Made by a program: the position numbers and the translations under genes. Shown one piece after another: positions 1-5,867 of a stretch of 11,485 nt of DNA. Under the pieces are notes generated by a model. It did no database searches. It was not told where the DNA came from and saw only the letters and a list, made by a program, of their open reading frames with translations. The DNA is from Janthinobacterium lividum (GTDB lineage: Bacteria; Pseudomonadota; Gammaproteobacteria; Steroidobacterales; Steroidobacteraceae). The first letter of the stretch is position 1. Each line of letters opens with the position of its first letter. Where the stretch lies: the NCBI GenBank assembly GCA_943327025.2, contig CALPVO020000049.1, forward strand, positions 1 through 11,485, given 5' to 3'.

Positions 1-1611
1 CACCACATGGCTGCCAATAGCGGCCTGAATGGCGATGTCGAACATCTGGCGCGGGATGAGTTCCTGCATCTTGTCCACCAGCTCACGCCCGCGATGGTAC
101 GAATTGTCGCGGTGGACAATGAGCGATAGCGCATCCACCCGGTCGCCATTGATGAGCACGTCGAGCTTGACGAGATTGGCCGCCTGGAAGCGATTGAACT
201 CGTAGTCGAACGAGGCATAGCCACGTGAGGTGCTCTTCAAACGGTCGAAGAAGTCCAGCACCACGTCCGCCATGGGCAGTTCGTACTGCAGGCTCACCTG
301 GTTGCCCACGTAGAGCATCTTCTTCTGCACACCGCGCTTTTCCGTGCACAGCTGCAGTACGCCACCCAAGTGGGCGGGCGGCACCAGAATGTTCGCGGTG
401 ATGATGGGCTCGCGCATTTCCTCGATGCGGTCCTGCGCAGGCAGCTTCGAGGGGTTATCCACAAACGACACGGTGCCGTCGGTGTGCACCACTTCGTAGA
501 CCACTGTGGGCGCGGAAGTGATGAGATCGAGGTTGTATTCGCGCTCGAGGCGCTCCTGCACAATTTCCATGTGCAGCAGGCCGAGGAAGCCAATGCGGAA
601 GCCGAAACCCAGCGCCGTGGACACTTCCGGTTCGTAGACCAGAGCGGAGTCATTCAGCTTCAGCTTCTGCAAAGCGTCGCGGAACTGTTCGTAGTCTTCG
701 GTGCTGACCGGGAAAAGGCCGGCGAACACGCGCGGCTGTACCTTCTTGAACCCAGCGAGCGACGCGGTGCAGGGGTTGGCATCGAGCGTGATGGTGTCCC
801 CCACCGGGGCGCCATCGATTTCCTTGATGCCGGCGATGACGAAGCCGACTTCGCCCGCAGAGAGACTGTCGCTGTCGAGGCGCTTCGGCGTGAACCGCCC
901 GACGCGGCTACATTCATGCGCACGGCCCGTGGACCACACGCGCAGCTTCTGGCCGGGCTTCAGGGTGCCGTTCATGACACGCACCAGCGACACCACGCCC
1001 ACGTAGTTGTCGAACCACGAGTCGATGATGAGGGCCTGCAACGGTGCCTTCGGGTCGCCCTTGGGCGCCGGAATGCGCTTCACCAATTCTTCGAGGAGCA
1101 GGTCGACGTTCTGGCCGGTCTTGGCGCTGACACCGACCGCCTCGCTGGCGTCGATGCCGATGATTTCTTCGACTTCCTTCATGACCCGTTCCGGGTCTGC
1201 CGAGGGCAGGTCGATCTTGTTGATGACCGGCAGCACCTCAAGGCCTTGGTCGAGCGCGGTGTAGCAGTTGGCGACGGACTGCGCCTCCACCCCCTGCGCC
1301 GCGTCCACCACTAGCAGTGCGCCTTCGCACGCGGCCAGCGACCGCGACACTTCGTAGCTGAAGTCGACGTGGCCGGGGGTGTCAATGAAGTTCAGTTGGT
1401 AGCGGATGCCGTCTTTGGCGGTGTAGTAGAGCGTGACGCTCTGCGCCTTGATGGTGATGCCGCGTTCACGCTCCAGGTCCATGGAGTCGAGCACCTGCGA
1501 CTGCATCTCGCGCTGCTCGAGGCCGCCGCACATCTGGATGAAGCGGTCCGCCAGGGTGGACTTGCCGTGGTCGACGTGGGCGATGATGGAGAAATTGCGA
1601 ATATTTTGCAT
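1..1611 (-). CDS. lepA: Elongation factor 4 (LepA/EF-4), C-terminus cut by window edge
   Basis: LepA is a ribosome-associated translational GTPase that acts on stalled or mis-translocated ribosomes. The visible 537 codons begin [19 protein letters not shown], so the P-loop G1 motif is at residues 12-19. The switch-II G3 motif DTPGH is at 77-81 and the G4 motif NKID at 131-134. Translation factor domains 2, 3 and 5 follow, including [17 protein letters not shown]. The reading frame is open to base 1 and stops in the conserved AAIGSHVV stretch. Compared with the usual length of about 600 residues, roughly 60 C-terminal residues (the LepA-specific tail) lie outside the window. The ATG at 1611 matches the normal family N-terminus, although no strong Shine-Dalgarno is seen. 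It follows the glutaredoxin-like gene by 57 bases. In E. coli lepA likewise lies downstream of rpoE-rseABC. Identification is secure. Confidence 0.97.
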   Translation of the reverse strand, partial: MQNIRNFSIIAHVDHGKSTLADRFIQMCGGLEQREMQSQVLDSMDLERERGITIKAQSVTLYYTAKDGIRYQLNFIDTPGHVDFSYEVSRSLAACEGALLVVDAAQGVEAQSVANCYTALDQGLEVLPVINKIDLPSADPERVMKEVEEIIGIDASEAVGVSAKTGQNVDLLLEELVKRIPAPKGDPKAPLQALIIDSWFDNYVGVVSLVRVMNGTLKPGQKLRVWSTGRAHECSRVGRFTPKRLDSDSLSAGEVGFVIAGIKEIDGAPVGDTITLDANPCTASLAGFKKVQPRVFAGLFPVSTEDYEQFRDALQKLKLNDSALVYEPEVSTALGFGFRIGFLGLLHMEIVQERLEREYNLDLITSAPTVVYEVVHTDGTVSFVDNPSKLPAQDRIEEMREPIITANILVPPAHLGGVLQLCTEKRGVQKKMLYVGNQVSLQYELPMADVVLDFFDRLKSTSRGYASFDYEFNRFQAANLVKLDVLINGDRVDALSLIVHRDNSYHRGRELVDKMQELIPRQMFDIAIQAAIGSHVV

Positions 1612-1661
1612 TTGGGAGTGGCTCACCGGGAAACCGGGCAAGCCCAGGGGGAAGCGTTAAA

Positions 1662-1700
1662 CCGTTGATTATACCGGTGAAACGCCGCGCGCGCCGAGAA
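1662..1700 (-). promoter_or_regulatory. Possible lepA promoter (-10 match only)
   Basis: A perfect TATAAT hexamer lies on the minus strand at 1673-1668, overlapping the TAA stop of the glutaredoxin-like gene. It would start transcription about 50 bases before the lepA ATG. No convincing -35 hexamer sits 16-18 bases upstream and there is no extended -10 TG. It could therefore be a weak internal promoter, or chance AT-richness at a stop codon. Confidence 0.25.
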
Positions 1701-1938
1701 CTTCCAGCACCGCTGCGGTATCGAGATGACCATGGCAAACCGCCTCGCCATCCACCTCCACCACCGGCACCTTCAATCCATAACGACGCAGAGCGACGGC
1801 GTCGCCATCCACATCGCGCAACTCGGGGTGCAGGCCGCGTGCCGCGAGCAAGGGCGACAGTTCGGCCAGGAGTTCGTCGCACAGCGAGCACTCTTCTCGC
1901 GACCACACCACCACCACTGGCGCTGCGCCCGCACTCAC
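1669..1938 (-). CDS. Glutaredoxin/thioredoxin-like family protein (DUF836-type)
   Basis: This is a small 89-residue thioredoxin-fold protein, predicted cytosolic because no signal peptide is visible. It opens with a hydrophobic beta strand (VVVVW), followed by a redox-type C-S-L-C motif (Cys17 and Cys20). The Val-Pro at residues 57-58 (KVPVVEVDG) fits the cis-proline strand of the fold. The size and layout match the short 'glutaredoxin family protein' group, whose substrates are generally unknown. The start is GTG at 1938 and overlaps the rseB TGA stop by four bases (GTGA), which suggests translational coupling to the sigma-E module. It occupies the position that rseC holds in E. coli between rseB and lepA. 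RseC is a membrane protein and unrelated in sequence. Redox function is inferred from the CxxC motif; the specific partner is unknown. Confidence 0.85.
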   Translation of the reverse strand: MSAGAAPVVVVWSREECSLCDELLAELSPLLAARGLHPELRDVDGDAVALRRYGLKVPVVEVDGEAVCHGHLDTAAVLEVLGARGVSPV

Positions 1939-2927
1939 TGCGGCACCACTTGCCGTGCGATGGCCTCGACCGTCCGCGAAGGCACCTCGCCCACCGCCGT
2001 GACCTGATGGCCTTCCACGACCGTGGTGTACGCCGTAGCGGCGCCGATACGGCCGGAGCCCACCCGGGGCACTCGGCCTAGCCCCGGCCTTTCCACAAAC
2101 ACGGACACCGTGGCAACGCCATCGGTGACCACGAGATGAGTGGCCGGTTCAGTACCACCGGGCAACCACTTGAACAGGCGCCGTACCAAACGGAAGCCCG
2201 GGGGCAGGTGTGCCACGTGCCAACCACTCCGCAAGGGCTCCACGCCCGGCGGCAGCGGTTCTGCGCCCCCGGACACCTTGGCGTAACCCCGGACAGCGCG
2301 AGACGGCTGCAATTCTTCGTCACTGATACGGGACCGCAAGCGCAGTTCCGTGAACACCAACTGCTCGACAATTTTTCCGTCCGGGTCCAGCAGGTCGGTA
2401 CGCGTCGGCATCGCCGTCGTCTCGTCCACCCAGAGCCGATAGCCGAGCCGGAAGTTGTCGCGGGCACGCACCTGAATGACCCGTGCCGGACGGCCGGTGG
2501 TGCTGGTCGTCCGACCCTCCGCTACCAGTTCATAGGGCTGGTCGTGCCCGTCGTGGAACAGCGGCAGGTAGCCCAGCAAGGCGCCTTCGGTGGCATTGGC
2601 ACGGCCGACCACTACTTCGCGGGTTTCCGGAAGATAGCGACGTAACTCATTGCCCTGTCTAATTATTTCTCTAGCTTGAACGCCCGGTCCGGCCACCACG
2701 TAGACCCGCTCCGTGAAGCCCTGCGCCTCCCGGCGGTGAACCACCCGGAAGCGGTCTACCCGGCCATCTGCCATGCGCAGGAACTCACCGTCGTAGCTGC
2801 GGGTGACCAGCGCCGTTGACATGCGTTCCAGCAGTTCTTCAGGCGTCAACTCCGCTGCGGCACCTGCCGAGCCCGCCAGCAGCAGACCCAGCGCCAAGAG
2901 CCAGCGTTGGACGGCGCGCGGCCTCAA
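1935..2927 (-). CDS. rseB: RseB/MucB, periplasmic regulator of sigma-E signalling
   Basis: RseB/MucB binds the periplasmic tail of the anti-sigma factor RseA and protects it from site-1 proteolysis until lipid or LPS-related signals release it. The 330-residue product has a signal peptide: a basic n-region (RPRAVQR), a Leu/Ala-rich core at about 9-19, and an Ala-x-Ala cleavage region near 21-25. A LolA-like N-terminal domain covers roughly 26-215, and a smaller C-terminal domain begins near the GWHVAHLPPGFRLVRR segment, as is typical of the family. The start is TTG at 2927, overlapping the rseA TGA stop by four bases. The next in-frame ATG would remove the signal peptide, so the TTG start is preferred. 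It is co-transcribed with rpoE and rseA. Identification rests on domain pattern and on position directly after rseA. Confidence 0.92.
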   Translation of the reverse strand: MRPRAVQRWLLALGLLLAGSAGAAAELTPEELLERMSTALVTRSYDGEFLRMADGRVDRFRVVHRREAQGFTERVYVVAGPGVQAREIIRQGNELRRYLPETREVVVGRANATEGALLGYLPLFHDGHDQPYELVAEGRTTSTTGRPARVIQVRARDNFRLGYRLWVDETTAMPTRTDLLDPDGKIVEQLVFTELRLRSRISDEELQPSRAVRGYAKVSGGAEPLPPGVEPLRSGWHVAHLPPGFRLVRRLFKWLPGGTEPATHLVVTDGVATVSVFVERPGLGRVPRVGSGRIGAATAYTTVVEGHQVTAVGEVPSRTVEAIARQVVPQ

Positions 2928-3751
2928 GGCTTGCCAGACTCCACTTCGACGGCGGGAACCACCACCGAGGGGTTGCCGGGCGCCATGGTGGGAATAGGTT
3001 CGGCTGCCAAACCCGTGAGCACATTGCGGCGCGCCAGCGGGCCACTCACATCAGAATGGGCCACCACGTAACTGGCCAACTCCGCCGCCGGAATGAAGGT
3101 GGGCGCCGGGCCGCCGGGGCTGAGCGGCGTGGTGTAACTGGCGGGCTCCCGGGCACTGTCAAGGCCCGGCAGGAGCCGCGCGCTGTCGCCGGCCGAAGCG
3201 GCCGCCAATAGCGCGGCGGGCTCGACCACCGCTACCAACGCCGGCGCGGGCACGGGCACGGGCGCGGACACGGGAGCAGCGGCCATTTGAACCGGCTGGC
3301 TGCCACCCGGGGACCCGATTGGCCCCTGGGGAACCACCATCAGCGCCAACCCGGCGACACCCGCCGCCACGGCCACACCGCCCAAGGGCTGCAGCCAACG
3401 ACGCAGAGAACCACGACGCACGCGGCGCGCCGGTGCCGCCAAGGGCGGAGCCACCTCGGCCCGGGCCGCTGGCAGCACATTCATGCCCGCCAACACGGAA
3501 GCTTGCTGCTGTTCTTCGGCCTCGATGGCCGCACTGATACGCGCAGCGAAGCCAGCGGACGCCACCGGTTCCACCTGCACTGCCGCTTGCAAGCTGGCAA
3601 CGCGGATAGCGTCCCCGGTGAGTGTGTAGCGGGCCAAGGTGGCGCGCAGGGCCGGGTCCCGCTGGAGTCGGGCCAACAACAGTTCCGCCTCGCCGGCCGG
3701 CAGTTCGCCGTCGAGCAGGGCAGAGAGTTGTTCGTGGAGTCGTTCGCTCAT
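2924..3751 (-). CDS. rseA: RseA/MucA-type membrane anti-sigma-E factor
   Basis: This single-pass inner-membrane protein holds sigma-E inactive in the cytoplasm and releases it after regulated proteolysis. The N-terminal sigma-binding domain (about residues 1-75) begins MSERLHEQLSALLDGELP, the usual RseA/MucA N-terminal pattern. A basic stretch (ARRVRRGSLRRW, about 108-119) precedes one hydrophobic segment (about 123-141). The rest is a periplasmic tail rich in Pro, Ala and Val, with a conserved-looking segment near ELASYVVAHSDVSGPLARRN. At 275 residues it is longer than E. coli RseA or P. aeruginosa MucA, mostly because of the low-complexity periplasmic linker. The ATG at 3751 is preferred over an in-frame TTG at 3766 because a GAAGGA ribosome site sits seven bases before it. 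It follows rpoE by 11 bases and overlaps rseB by four. Confidence 0.92.
   Translation of the reverse strand: MSERLHEQLSALLDGELPAGEAELLLARLQRDPALRATLARYTLTGDAIRVASLQAAVQVEPVASAGFAARISAAIEAEEQQQASVLAGMNVLPAARAEVAPPLAAPARRVRRGSLRRWLQPLGGVAVAAGVAGLALMVVPQGPIGSPGGSQPVQMAAAPVSAPVPVPAPALVAVVEPAALLAAASAGDSARLLPGLDSAREPASYTTPLSPGGPAPTFIPAAELASYVVAHSDVSGPLARRNVLTGLAAEPIPTMAPGNPSVVVPAVEVESGKP
3245..3274 (-). repeat. Five hexanucleotide repeats inside rseA (Pro-Val/Pro-Ala linker)
   Basis: Five consecutive 6-base units of the form C[A/G]CGG[G/A] (plus-strand reading) encode alternating Pro-Val, Pro-Ala and Ser-Ala dipeptides in the periplasmic linker of RseA. The period is exactly six, so copy-number change would keep the reading frame and only alter linker length. 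The array is short and imperfect. Confidence 0.6.
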
Positions 3752-3758
3752 GGCAGAG

Positions 3759-3764
3759 TCCTTC
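3759..3764 (-). promoter_or_regulatory. Ribosome binding site deciding the rseA start
   Basis: GAAGGA on the minus strand lies seven bases upstream of the ATG at 3751 and overlaps the rpoE stop codon. It favours that ATG over the in-frame TTG at 3766. It also suggests that rseA translation is linked to termination of rpoE translation, which would balance sigma and anti-sigma factor amounts. Confidence 0.7.
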
Positions 3765-4374
3765 AAGGGCCGGAACGGTCGTCGGGACGACCGAGACCGG
3801 CATCAAAAACGGGGCGTAACTGGCGGTCGATGGCTTCGCGAGCGCGGAAGATGCGCGAACGAACCGTACCCACCGGGCACGCCATCACCGCGGCAATTTC
3901 TTCGTAACTAAGGCCTTCGTACTCACGCAACACCACGGCGCGGCGTAGGTCTTCAGGGAGGGCGCCAATGGCCGCATCGACGGTCTCGCGAATTTCTTCG
4001 GTGAGCAGCAGGCTTTCCGGCGTGGCCTCATCGCGCAGGCGGCCGTTGCGTTCGTTCTGCTCCGGGTCCTGCAGGTCCAGGTCGTAGTCGAGAGGACGAC
4101 GTTTGGCGGCCACCAAGGCATTCTTGGCGGTGTTGATGGCGATGCGGTAAATCCAGGTATAAAAAGCGCTGTCGCCGCGGAAGGAATGAATGGCGCGGTA
4201 GGCCTTCAGGAAAGCCTCCTGCGCAATGTCCTCTGCCTCGGCGTGGTTGCGCATGTAGCGCATCACCAGCTTCAACACTTTGTGCTGGTAACGGAGCACC
4301 AGTTGGTCGAACGCCCGCCGGTCCCCCTGCTGCACGCGCTGCACGAGCGTCAGGTCGGGAATTTCAGCGGTCAT
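3763..4374 (-). CDS. rpoE: Extracytoplasmic-function sigma factor sigma-E (RpoE/AlgU)
   Basis: This alternative sigma factor directs RNA polymerase to envelope-stress genes. The product is 203 residues when started at MTAEIPDLTL. Region 2 spans about 22-85: the FDQLVLRYQHKVLKLVMRYM core-binding helices, then AEDIAQEAFLKAYRAI and the FYTWIYRIAINTAKN recognition segment. Region 4 covers about 135-187, with the helix-turn-helix YEEIAAVMACPVGTVRSRIF and a basic helix after it. The reading frame extends upstream to ATGs at 4401, 4422 and 4476. However, a sigma-E-like promoter at 4433-4461 would start transcription near 4426, which excludes 4476 and effectively 4422 for that transcript. The 4374 start also agrees with the usual family N-terminus; 4401 (nine residues longer) remains possible. 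Family identity is secure, the exact start less so. Confidence 0.95.
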   Translation of the reverse strand: MTAEIPDLTLVQRVQQGDRRAFDQLVLRYQHKVLKLVMRYMRNHAEAEDIAQEAFLKAYRAIHSFRGDSAFYTWIYRIAINTAKNALVAAKRRPLDYDLDLQDPEQNERNGRLRDEATPESLLLTEEIRETVDAAIGALPEDLRRAVVLREYEGLSYEEIAAVMACPVGTVRSRIFRAREAIDRQLRPVFDAGLGRPDDRSGP

Positions 4375-4732
4375 GAGTGTCTGCAAAGCCAAGGCCACCA
4401 TGGGGTTCCCCAGACGCACCATGCGTCTTGGGTTGGGACACGAGTTTAGTGGGTAAGTTCCCGTTCGCCGGGGCATCCCCGCTGGCCAGCCTACCCCAGC
4501 GCAGCCGGGCCCGCAGCCGCCGGAACCCCGGCTCCGCAGTATTCAGCGGATGAAACAGCAGCGACTGGCTACGGCCTCCCCCGACAGCGCGGACGCGCAA
4601 ACGCGCCAGCCAACGGGTGACGCGCGCCTCCAGCAACAGCAGTTCCTGCCCTTCGGGAGTGACCAGAACACCTCGCGGGGACAAGCACCAGGGGCGTGCC
4701 GGGGTACCGAAGACCACGGCAGGTGGGAGCAA
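4364..4732 (-). CDS. YgfX-like protein lacking the N-terminal membrane hairpin (possibly vestigial)
   Basis: An ORF of 122 codons lies between sdhE and rpoE. It starts at TTG 4732, seven bases after a GGAAGG ribosome site and just beyond the sdhE stop. Residues about 16-80 resemble the C-terminal half of YgfX/CptA. The shared features are a Trp-containing segment (VTRWLARLRVRAVGGG) followed by RSQSLLFHPLN and a final RRLRARLRW. In E. coli YgfX the equivalent positions read as a Trp-rich strand, LRLRSDGG, and a closing DLRRILL. Complete YgfX is about 135-140 residues and begins with two membrane helices. Here there is no room for them after sdhE and no hydrophobic segment is visible. The last 40 residues are low-complexity and run across the rpoE promoter. 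Position next to sdhE supports the family call. The ORF may be a decayed or truncated gene. Confidence 0.5.
   Translation of the reverse strand: MLPPAVVFGTPARPWCLSPRGVLVTPEGQELLLLEARVTRWLARLRVRAVGGGRSQSLLFHPLNTAEPGFRRLRARLRWGRLASGDAPANGNLPTKLVSQPKTHGASGEPHGGLGFADTHDR
4408..4432. repeat. Inverted repeat at the predicted rpoE transcription start
   Basis: A 7-base perfect inverted repeat (AGACGCA ... TGCGTCT, arms 4412-4418 and 4422-4428, three-base loop) is extended by three further G-C pairs after one mismatch. It straddles the predicted start point of the sigma-E-type promoter. No T-run follows on either strand, so it does not look like an intrinsic terminator. It could be an operator, or a hairpin in read-through RNA coming from the sdh side. 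Confidence 0.5.
4433..4461 (-). promoter_or_regulatory. Sigma-E-type promoter upstream of rpoE
   Basis: The minus strand carries GGAACTT at 4461-4455, a full match to the -35 element recognised by RpoE/AlgU. After a 15-base spacer comes GTCCCAA at 4439-4433, which keeps the TC and a following A of the -10 consensus (GTCTAA/TCTGA). Spacing is ideal for this sigma class. It sits 60-90 bases before the preferred rpoE start, as expected for autoregulation, and lies inside the upstream YgfX-like ORF. The -10 half is imperfect. Confidence 0.6.
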
Positions 4733-4736
4733 TGGG

Positions 4737-4991
4737 CTACCTTCCGGTGGCAACTTGCTGGATGAAGTGGGCAAAGGCAGGGTCCTCGGGCGTGGCGCGG
4801 CCGAGGACGTAGGCCGCCAGGTCAGGGTCTTGCAGCTCGAGCAGTTCGAGGAACCGTCCTTGGTCCTCGGCGCTGGCCGCCACGTAATGGGCTTCCAGAT
4901 AACGCACGAGCAGCGTGTCGAGTTCCTTCATGCCACGCCGGCAGCGCCAACGCAACCGGGCGAGCTCGCGGCTGGGGTCGGCAAGCGGCAT
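4737..4991 (-). CDS. sdhE: SdhE, FAD assembly factor of succinate dehydrogenase (SDHAF2 family)
   Basis: SdhE promotes covalent attachment of FAD to SdhA, and in enterics also to FrdA. The 84-residue product contains the family signature RLRWRCRRGMKELD at about 11-24, including the R-G-x-x-E-L core whose Gly and Arg are needed for flavinylation. An acidic helical segment with LLELQDPDLAAYVLG follows; family members carry a similar L-L-x-x-x-D-P-D-L. The ATG at 4991 gives the normal family length. An in-frame TTG at 5063 inside sdhB would add 24 unconserved residues and has no ribosome site. The gene follows sdhB by 52 bases and so completes a Complex II operon containing its own flavinylation factor. 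Confidence 0.93.
   Translation of the reverse strand: MPLADPSRELARLRWRCRRGMKELDTLLVRYLEAHYVAASAEDQGRFLELLELQDPDLAAYVLGRATPEDPAFAHFIQQVATGR
4740..4745 (-). promoter_or_regulatory. Ribosome binding site for the YgfX-like ORF (TTG start)
   Basis: GGAAGG on the minus strand overlaps the end of sdhE and stands seven bases before a TTG at 4732 in the YgfX-like frame. It is the only well-placed Shine-Dalgarno for that ORF and suggests the ORF may still be translated. Confidence 0.45.
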
Positions 4992-5043
4992 GGCGGGTGC
5001 ACCGATGCGGGGCTCCGCGCCACTGCCCTCCCCGGTCACAGGG

Positions 5044-5832
5044 TCAGACCTGCCGCTCGGCAATCAGTCGCTTGATTTCACCAATGGCGCGCGCGGGGTT
5101 CAAGTCCTTCGGACAGGCCTCGGTGCAGTTCATGATGGTGTGGCAGCGGTAGAGACGGAACGGGTCTTCGAGTTCGTCCAGACGCTCGCCGGTCGCTTCG
5201 TCGCGCGAATCCACAATCCAGCGGTAGGCCGCGAGCAGCGCCGCGGGCCCGAGATAGCGGTCGCTGTTCCACCAATAGCTAGGGCAACTGGTCGAGCAGC
5301 AGGCGCACAGAATGCAGGCCGAAGGCTTGTCCACCTTCTCTTGGTCTTCCTTGCTCTGCAGGCGCTCGCCATCCGGCGGCGGCGGCGTGCGGGTCTGCAG
5401 CCAAGGCTTCACGGCCGCGTACTGTGCATAGAAGTTGGTGAGGTCGGGCACCAAGTCCTTCACCACCGGCATGTGCGGCAGCGGGAAGATGCGCACTTCG
5501 CCGGGAATGGTGTCGAGGCCCTTGATGCACGCGAGCGTATTGGTGCCATCGATGTTCATGGCGCAGCTGCCGCAAATACCTTCACGGCAGGAACGCCGGA
5601 AGGTGAGCGAGCTGTCCACTTCATTCTTGATCTTCAGGAGCGCGTCGAGAACCATCGGCCCGCACTTGCCCGTGTCGACTTCGTAGGTGTCGATACGTGG
5701 CTTCTCGCCCGACTCCGGGTCGAAGCGGTAGATGCGGAAGGTCTTCACCTTCGTCGCCCCGGCGGGTGCTGGGTGCACCTTGCCCGGGATGTCCTTGTAG
5801 CGTGAGTTCGCCGGCAGGCTGAATTCGGCCAT
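5044..5832 (-). CDS. sdhB: Succinate dehydrogenase iron-sulfur subunit
   Basis: SdhB carries electrons from the flavin in SdhA to ubiquinone at the membrane anchor through three Fe-S clusters. The 262-residue protein has the ferredoxin-type 2Fe-2S site [10 protein letters not shown] plus a later Cys (Cys82, 87, 90, 102). It then has the first cluster motif CILCACC with Cys183 in the next SCP (Cys173, 176, 179, 183), and the second motif [17 protein letters not shown] (Cys230, 236, 240). Together these bind the 4Fe-4S and 3Fe-4S centres. All expected ligands are present. The length is slightly above the E. coli 238 because of an N-terminal extension. A TAGGAA ribosome site stands close before the ATG at 5832. 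The gene begins 35 bases after the sdhA stop. Confidence 0.98.
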   Translation of the reverse strand: MAEFSLPANSRYKDIPGKVHPAPAGATKVKTFRIYRFDPESGEKPRIDTYEVDTGKCGPMVLDALLKIKNEVDSSLTFRRSCREGICGSCAMNIDGTNTLACIKGLDTIPGEVRIFPLPHMPVVKDLVPDLTNFYAQYAAVKPWLQTRTPPPPDGERLQSKEDQEKVDKPSACILCACCSTSCPSYWWNSDRYLGPAALLAAYRWIVDSRDEATGERLDELEDPFRLYRCHTIMNCTEACPKDLNPARAIGEIKRLIAERQV

Positions 5833-5867
5833 GACTTGTTCCTAAAGGTTCAGTTCGCGATGCAGGC

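Noticed and set aside
370..1314. Long plus-strand open frame (314 codons) opposite lepA
   Set aside because: Its translation is His/Arg/Asp-rich without recognisable domains and it exactly mirrors a clearly real lepA; GC-rich codon bias commonly keeps such antisense frames open.
4375..4476. Longer RpoE start at ATG 4476
   Set aside because: The sigma-E-type promoter at 4433-4461 would lie inside that coding stretch, and the extra residues do not resemble sigma-E N-termini.
4992..5063. SdhE start at TTG 5063
   Set aside because: The extra 24 residues are unconserved, overlap sdhB, and no Shine-Dalgarno precedes the codon.
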